From Candidatus Falkowiibacteriota bacterium (GTDB lineage: Bacteria; Patescibacteriota; Patescibacteriia; UBA11705; JACRDX01): a stretch of DNA of 9,778 nucleotides. The position numbers and the translations under genes were made by a program. Below are positions 5,387 through 9,778 of this stretch, piece after piece. The stretch covers positions 1 through 9,778 of the forward strand of contig JACRDX010000070.1 in NCBI GenBank assembly GCA_016212745.1, read 5' to 3'. The notes beneath the pieces are model-generated. The model made no database searches, was not told the origin of the DNA, and saw only the letters and a program-made list of their open reading frames with translations. How positions within the stretch are numbered: the first letter of the stretch is position 1; each line of letters opens with the position of its first letter.

Positions 5387-8032
5387 TTATCTTTTTTGAA
5401 GCTTAAATTCTATTTTCCCACGTGCCACTCCAACCAAAACTTTCTGTCCAGCGTGCATTTTCCCTTCAACAATTTCTAATGCCAATGGATTCAAAATTTT
5501 GTGCTGTATCACGCGCTTTAACGGCCGTGCGCCAAATGTCGGGTCATAACCTTCTTCTGCCAACATTCTTTTCGCGTCCGCGGAAAATTCCAATATAATT
5601 TCCTTTTCCAACAACCTTTTCGCAACTCGCGCCAATTGCAAATCAACGATTTTTTCCAAATTTTCTTTGGTTAAACTGTTGAAAATAATAATATCATCAA
5701 GCCGATTGATAAATTCAGGCCTAAAATGGTCGCGCAGTTTTTCACTAATTTTTTCGCGCATACGGTCTTGCACTGTCCCTTTTCGCGAACTGTCAGCAAA
5801 ACCAATTTCGTTCTTTGTGGTAATATCTAAAATCAAATCACTGCCAATATTTGACGTCATGATTAAAATGGTATTTTTGAAATTCACAACACGACCTTTT
5901 GCGTCAGTAAGCCGGCCATCATCCATAATTTGCAATAAAATATTCAATGTGTCTGGGTGCGCTTTTTCAATTTCATCAAACAAAACAACTGAATATGGTC
6001 GGCGCCGAATTTTTTCAGTCAATTGGCCGCCCTCATCATAGCCAACATATCCGGGCGGCGAACCAAGAATTTTTGAGACAGTATGTTTTTCCATGAATTC
6101 TGACATATCCAAACGAATGACAGCATTTTCATCATTAAACATAAATTCAGCAAGCGCTTTTGCCAGTTCGGTTTTTCCAACGCCTGTTGGACCAAGAAAA
6201 AGGAAAGAGCCAATCGGTTTATTTTCCTCTGAAATTCCAGCGCGAGACCTGCGCAAAGCATTTGCAATGGCTTTTATGGCATCTTCTTGTCCGATTACTC
6301 GTTGCTGCAATTCTTCCTCTGCCTTAACAAGTTTTTCTGATTCTGTTTCCAGCATTTTTTGAACCGGAATTCCTGTCCATTTTGAAACAACGCGCGCGAT
6401 GTCCTGTTCAGACACTTCTTCCTTTAGCATCGCGCGCCCACTTTCTTTTTGAATTTTAACAAGTTTTGCTTTGGCAGTTTTAATCTGTTTGCGCATTTCA
6501 GGAATTTCGCCATATCGCAGCTTTGCCACTTTTTCAAATTCTGCTTTTTGTTCCAAAATCTCAGCTTCTTGTCCTGTTTGATCTATTTTTTTATTTAGGC
6601 CTTGAATTTTTACAATCAATTCTTTTTCTTGCGTCCAATGCAAATCAAGCTGCTTTTCTTTTTCTTTCAAATCAGCCAAGCGCAATTCTATTTCCTTTAA
6701 CCGCGACTTGGAACTGGCAGTTTTATCCTTATTCAATGCTTCTTTTTCAATTTCCAATTGCCGAATTTTACGATTCAACTGGTCAATTTCAACGGGCTTG
6801 CTTTCAATTTCAATGCGCAAGGCTGACGTTGCTTCATCAATCAAATCAATTGCCTTGTCCGGCAAAAAGCGGTCAGTAATGTAGCGCTGCGACAATTTCG
6901 CAGCAGCCACAATCGCGTCGTCAGTAATGTGCACGCCATGATGAACTTCGTACTTGACTTTTATGCCGCGCAAAATCGCGATTGTGTCTTCAAGACTTGG
7001 CTCATTGACCAAAATCGGCTGAAATCTGCGCTCCAATGCCGCGTCTTTTTCAATGTATCGCTGATATTCCTTAATAGTCGTCGCGCCAACGCAGCGCAGT
7101 TCGCCGCGCGCCAAAGCTGGTTTTAGCATATTTGACGCGTCCATAGCGCCTTCTGTTGCGCCAGCGCCAACTATTGTGTGCAATTCATCAATAAAAACAA
7201 TGTATTTATCAGCGCCTTCTTTAATCTCTTTAAGCACTGCCTTGAGCCGCTCTTCAAAATCGCCGCGAAATCGCGTGCCAGCTATTAACGCGCCCAAATC
7301 CACGGAAATAACTTCTTTTCCTTTTAAATTTTCAGGAACATCGCCAACAATAATTCGTTGCGCAAGCCCTTCAACAATGGCCGTTTTTCCTGTGCCCGGT
7401 TCACCAATCAGAACCGGATTATTTTTTGTCCGGCGCGACAAAACCTGTAAAATCCTGCGGATTTCCTCGTCACGCCCAATCACTGGGTCAAGCTTTTTAT
7501 TACGCGCCATTTCAGTCAAATTGACCGTGTATTTTTCAATTGCTTTGTATTTTGCCTCTGGCTCAGCGCTATCAACTTTGTGCGCTCCGCGCAATTCCGC
7601 CAAAATTTTTAAAACAACTTCTTCTTGCACGCCTAATTTTATTAACAATCGCTGAACAGGGGATTCGGTTTTCAAAATTCCCAAAAACAAATGCTCAACG
7701 CTGACAAAATCATCGCCCATGTTTTTTGCTGCTTGCTCTGCTGTCATTAACGCGTAATTCAAATGTGGTGTCACATAAACCTGCGACAGTTCTTCAGAAC
7801 CAGGATGAAAATCTTTTGGCATTCTTTGAAGAACGCTCACAATCGCATTATGCAAAGCATCAATGTCAACATTGAGCTTTTGCAAAAGACTTACGACCAT
7901 ACTGTTTTCCTGCTCCAACAGCGCGAGCAAAAGATGCGGCACGTCAATTTGTTTTTGCTTAAATTCAAACGCCAATCTTTGAGCGTTTTGCAACGCCTCC
8001 TGACTACGAGTTGTAAATTTATGAGGATCCAT
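5387..8032 (-). CDS. clpB: ATP-dependent protein disaggregase ClpB
   Basis: ClpB is a hexameric AAA+ chaperone that pulls polypeptides out of aggregates together with DnaK. The 881-residue product is full length. The N-domain (about 1-150) is followed by NBD1 with Walker A GEPGTGKT (210-217), Walker B VFIDE (279-283) and arginine finger RRF (335-337). The coiled-coil middle domain (about 411-540) comes next. NBD2 has Walker A GPTGVGKT (614-621), Walker B VVLFDE (682-687), pore loop GYVG (661-664), RPEFINRLD (771-779) and sensor 2 GARPLKR (834-840). Both ATPase sites look intact. The usual KYRG pore loop of NBD1 reads RFRG (254-257), a conservative Tyr to Phe change. The ATG at 8032 lies about 68 nt downstream of the expected transcription start, behind a CIRCE operator, so HrcA repression relieved by heat is expected. 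There is no Shine-Dalgarno; the leader is A/T-rich with 7-bp repeats. Confidence 0.99.
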   Translation of the reverse strand: MDPHKFTTRSQEALQNAQRLAFEFKQKQIDVPHLLLALLEQENSMVVSLLQKLNVDIDALHNAIVSVLQRMPKDFHPGSEELSQVYVTPHLNYALMTAEQAAKNMGDDFVSVEHLFLGILKTESPVQRLLIKLGVQEEVVLKILAELRGAHKVDSAEPEAKYKAIEKYTVNLTEMARNKKLDPVIGRDEEIRRILQVLSRRTKNNPVLIGEPGTGKTAIVEGLAQRIIVGDVPENLKGKEVISVDLGALIAGTRFRGDFEERLKAVLKEIKEGADKYIVFIDELHTIVGAGATEGAMDASNMLKPALARGELRCVGATTIKEYQRYIEKDAALERRFQPILVNEPSLEDTIAILRGIKVKYEVHHGVHITDDAIVAAAKLSQRYITDRFLPDKAIDLIDEATSALRIEIESKPVEIDQLNRKIRQLEIEKEALNKDKTASSKSRLKEIELRLADLKEKEKQLDLHWTQEKELIVKIQGLNKKIDQTGQEAEILEQKAEFEKVAKLRYGEIPEMRKQIKTAKAKLVKIQKESGRAMLKEEVSEQDIARVVSKWTGIPVQKMLETESEKLVKAEEELQQRVIGQEDAIKAIANALRRSRAGISEENKPIGSFLFLGPTGVGKTELAKALAEFMFNDENAVIRLDMSEFMEKHTVSKILGSPPGYVGYDEGGQLTEKIRRRPYSVVLFDEIEKAHPDTLNILLQIMDDGRLTDAKGRVVNFKNTILIMTSNIGSDLILDITTKNEIGFADSSRKGTVQDRMREKISEKLRDHFRPEFINRLDDIIIFNSLTKENLEKIVDLQLARVAKRLLEKEIILEFSADAKRMLAEEGYDPTFGARPLKRVIQHKILNPLALEIVEGKMHAGQKVLVGVARGKIEFKLQKR

Positions 8033-8043
8033 AATAGTAAAAA

Positions 8044-8071
8044 ATTTTCAATTTTCAATTTTTAATTTTCA
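8044..8071. repeat. Four tandem 7-bp units in the clpB leader
   Basis: ATTTTCA, ATTTTCA, ATTTTTA and ATTTTCA occur head to tail, so the clpB leader RNA (minus strand) reads as TGAAAAT-type units. It lies between CIRCE and the ATG. It may simply be slippage in A/T-rich DNA, or give an unstructured leader that helps SD-less initiation. Confidence 0.8.
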
Positions 8072-8078
8072 ATGTTGG

Positions 8079-8105
8079 TTAGCACTCGCTTAATTAGACT
8101 GCTAA
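8079..8105. promoter_or_regulatory. CIRCE operator (HrcA binding site) of clpB
   Basis: TTAGCACTC-N9-GACTGCTAA matches the CIRCE consensus TTAGCACTC-N9-GAGTGCTAA with one mismatch in the right arm and the exact 9-bp spacing. It covers the predicted clpB start point, the classical position for repression by HrcA. hrcA itself is not in the window. Confidence 0.94.
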
Positions 8106-8106
8106 T

Positions 8107-8135
8107 AGCATAAATCAAAAAAAACTTTTCGTCAA
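8107..8135 (-). promoter_or_regulatory. clpB promoter
   Basis: On the minus strand TTGACG (-35, 8130-8135, 5 of 6) and TATGCT (-10, 8107-8112, 4 of 6) are separated by 17 bp. The CIRCE operator follows immediately. An overlapping extended -10 reading, TGCTATTAG (8102-8110), is also possible and resembles the TGCTATAAT core used by two other genes here. Confidence 0.65.
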
Positions 8136-8169
8136 CCATATGGCCAACTACATTTTACCATTATACCAT

Positions 8170-8183
8170 TTTTGTGCTAAAAT
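8170..8183 (+). promoter_or_regulatory. Extended -10, leaderless-type promoter of thpR
   Basis: TTTTGTGCTAAAAT carries -10 TAAAAT (8178-8183) with a TGN extension; TTACCA at 8155-8160 is a possible -35 (4 of 6, 17-bp spacer). The -10 ends 6 nt before the ATG, so transcription should begin at or next to the start codon and give a leaderless mRNA. Confidence 0.65.
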
Positions 8184-8189
8184 TATATT

Positions 8190-8729
8190 ATGCGTACATT
8201 CATTTCAATCAATGCGCCGCAACAAATTGGCGACCATTTAGTTGCAATTCAACAAACAATTGCCAAAAATAATTCGCAGACAAACATAAAATGGGTTGAG
8301 CCAGAGAATTTTCATATTTGTTTGCAATTTTTAGGAAACCTGTCAGAGCTGGAAATTAATAATCTTGCTGACAGATTGGGGCACATTATCAGATTTATTC
8401 CGTTCAAACTGCGCTTAACCAACATTGATTGTTTTCCAAATCACTTTGAACCGCGCGTAATTGTTATCAACGCTGAAGAGCCAACAGGAAAATTGTTTAT
8501 TTTGCAAAAACAAATCCGTAATTTTTTGCTTGCGAGAAAATACCAGCTTGACCTAAAACCATTTAAGCCGCATCTGACATTGGGCAGACTAAAATACCAA
8601 ACAAGCTTTTTAAATTTACCAAAACAAATTGAGCGGCTGGAATTTGACGTGCATCTCATTGATTTAATGAAAAGCGAATTAACAAAGTACGGCCCGATTT
8701 ATCAATCAATCACACAATATGGAGAATAA
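8190..8729 (+). CDS. thpR: RNA 2',3'-cyclic phosphodiesterase (2H phosphoesterase, LigT/ThpR family)
   Basis: ThpR-type enzymes hydrolyse 2',3'-cyclic phosphates on RNA ends and can ligate tRNA halves in vitro. The 179-residue length and layout are normal. The N-terminal RTFISINAP, WVEPENFHICLQFLGNL (35-51) and FKPHLTLGRLK (125-135) are family hallmarks. The two HxT motifs are H42-I43-C44 and H128-L129-T130. The first has Cys in place of the Thr/Ser expected to contact the phosphate, so activity could be reduced, while both histidines remain. The gene is first on the plus strand, divergent from clpB, with an apparently leaderless promoter. Its last 11 bp overlap the start of the glycosyltransferase gene, implying translational coupling. 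A functional link between the two is not evident. Confidence 0.92.
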   Translation: MRTFISINAPQQIGDHLVAIQQTIAKNNSQTNIKWVEPENFHICLQFLGNLSELEINNLADRLGHIIRFIPFKLRLTNIDCFPNHFEPRVIVINAEEPTGKLFILQKQIRNFLLARKYQLDLKPFKPHLTLGRLKYQTSFLNLPKQIERLEFDVHLIDLMKSELTKYGPIYQSITQYGE

Positions 8730-9778
8730 AGAAAAAATTATTCTTGGCGTAAAAATCAATGATTTATCATGGCAAGAAATCAAGGACGAAGTCCGCGCAA
8801 TGCTGGCAAACAAACAGCAACGTTTTATTTTCACGCCGAATCCGGAAATTTGTTTAGCCGCGAATAAAAACAAATATTTCAAAAAAGTTTTAAATAGCGC
8901 GAGTTTCAACATCCCAGATGGTTTTGGCTTAAAAATTGGCGCGCTAATTCTTGGCCAAAGCATGAAAAACAGAATTCCGGGCGTTGATTTTGTTGTAAAA
9001 TTATGCCAAATTGCTGAACAAAAAAATTGTTCAATAATGTTTATTGGCGGCTGGCACACTGTTGCCGCTGACGCGGCAAGAAAAATGCATCATCAATTTC
9101 CAAATCTTAAAATAATAGGGGATACTGGACTCGGCGCCAGCCGCCTCATTGACAATAAATTGTTTTATGACGAGGTCGAAAACAACAATTTATTATCAAG
9201 AATAAATAATTTCAAACCAGACATACTTTGCGTTGCGCTTGGCGCGCCAAAACAAGAATTATGGATGGAAAAAAATATTTCTCTTTTACCGAGCGTCAAA
9301 ATCGCCACTGGCGTTGGCGGCACATTTGATTATATTTCCGGCCGCATAAGCCGCGCGCCGCGGACGGTACAGACGCTCGGCTTAGAATGGTTATTCCGAT
9401 TGATTGCTGAACCGGCGCGCGCAAAAAGAATTATCAATGCAGTATTATTGTTTCCATTTGCCTGCGCGCGCCAACGATTCTGCTGTTTTTTTTGTTATCA
9501 ACAATCATGGCTGCCAATAATTCTGAACGAGACCGGTAAAATTTTGCTAATCAAAAACAAACAAACTCAACGTTGGGAATTTCCAACGCTTGCGGAATTT
9601 AACAGCAAACGTCTCTCCGAAAATCTTGCGGTTTCAACGGACAATTTTGCCTTGATCAAAAATCATAAAACAACATTCAAAGAAAAATTTTCCAAAATTT
9701 TAAAATTAACGTTCGGCAGAAAGGGAGTTGAATATAATGTTTCAACTTTAAAATTGCTCGGCAACAGCCAAAACTTAA
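8719..9778 (+). CDS. WecG/TagA/CpsF-family glycosyltransferase with Nudix-like C-terminal extension, 3' end beyond the window
   Basis: This family (GT26) transfers N-acetylmannosamine or related sugars to lipid-linked precursors of teichoic acids, capsules or enterobacterial common antigen at the inner membrane face. Seen in order: TPNPEI (39-44), IPDGFG (65-70, Asp67 the likely catalytic base position), RIPGVDFV (85-92), MFIGG (107-111), LGAPKQELW (174-182), GVGGTFDYISG (198-208) and RAPRTVQTLGLEWLFRLIAEP (212-232). The core ends near residue 245. The frame then stays open, through a cysteine-rich linker (249-259), into PIILNETGKILLIKN and WEFPT (266-290). That looks like the first strands of a Nudix domain, but the GG and the REUxEE catalytic box are not recognisable. 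All 353 codons are open to the window end, so the true C-terminus is unseen. The ATG overlaps thpR by 11 bp and has no Shine-Dalgarno. Confidence 0.92.
   Translation, partial: MENKEKIILGVKINDLSWQEIKDEVRAMLANKQQRFIFTPNPEICLAANKNKYFKKVLNSASFNIPDGFGLKIGALILGQSMKNRIPGVDFVVKLCQIAEQKNCSIMFIGGWHTVAADAARKMHHQFPNLKIIGDTGLGASRLIDNKLFYDEVENNNLLSRINNFKPDILCVALGAPKQELWMEKNISLLPSVKIATGVGGTFDYISGRISRAPRTVQTLGLEWLFRLIAEPARAKRIINAVLLFPFACARQRFCCFFCYQQSWLPIILNETGKILLIKNKQTQRWEFPTLAEFNSKRLSENLAVSTDNFALIKNHKTTFKEKFSKILKLTFGRKGVEYNVSTLKLLGNSQNL

Noticed and set aside
7176..7655. 159-codon plus-strand frame inside clpB
   Set aside because: Shadow of the conserved NBD1 coding region on the opposite strand; no start signals or family features.
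8706..9059. 117-codon minus-strand frame across the thpR/glycosyltransferase junction
   Set aside because: Antisense to GT26 motifs that are clearly encoded on the plus strand.
1..9778. CRISPR arrays, tRNA or rRNA genes, insertion sequences
   Set aside because: No regularly spaced repeats, cloverleaf sequences, rRNA motifs, transposase genes or paired terminal repeats were seen.

Overview
The window is AT-rich bacterial DNA carrying eight protein genes, two of which run off its ends. The features point to a small-genome member of the Candidate Phyla Radiation (Patescibacteria, Parcubacteria-like). The signs are a PriA whose helicase motifs have decayed while its zinc cysteines remain, start codons without Shine-Dalgarno sequences, a secreted lysozyme-fold protein with C-terminal repeats, a lone LigB-type protein, and a Bro-N relic. 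The lineage is an inference from gene content; no rRNA or phylogenetic marker was analysed.

Layout. (1) 1-2237, minus strand: priA followed 11 bp later by def, a conserved translation/replication-restart pair; def is cut by the window edge. (2) 2238-3171, a degraded accessory pocket. It holds a broken Bro-N (phage-antirepressor type) remnant upstream of priA, then a plus-strand unit with a near-consensus promoter, a roughly 118-nt RNA with a long closing helix and an intrinsic terminator, then a DUF3800-family gene lacking its N-terminus. (3) 3178-8032, minus strand: clpB, then a secreted lysozyme-like protein with four C-terminal repeats, then a LigB-type dioxygenase-fold protein. The second gene has its own extended -10 promoter just past the clpB stop; the third follows after only 4 bp. 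(4) 8033-8189, a divergent control region with a CIRCE operator (HrcA binding site) over the clpB start region and a leaderless-type promoter for the plus-strand genes. (5) 8190-9778, plus strand: thpR (2H phosphoesterase) overlapping by 11 bp a WecG/TagA/CpsF glycosyltransferase. The latter continues into a Nudix-like C-terminal extension that leaves the window still open.

How the parts work together. clpB is a heat-shock disaggregase, under HrcA control if an hrcA gene exists elsewhere. The secreted repeat protein and the TagA-type glycosyltransferase suggest envelope functions. priA/def are core replication-restart and protein-maturation functions. The most interesting item is the compact promoter-RNA-terminator unit at 2475-2628. 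It encodes no convincing protein, folds coherently, and matches no RNA family I can name. The second is the set of decayed enzymes: PriA with the ATPase motifs lost, and a Nudix-like tail without its catalytic box.
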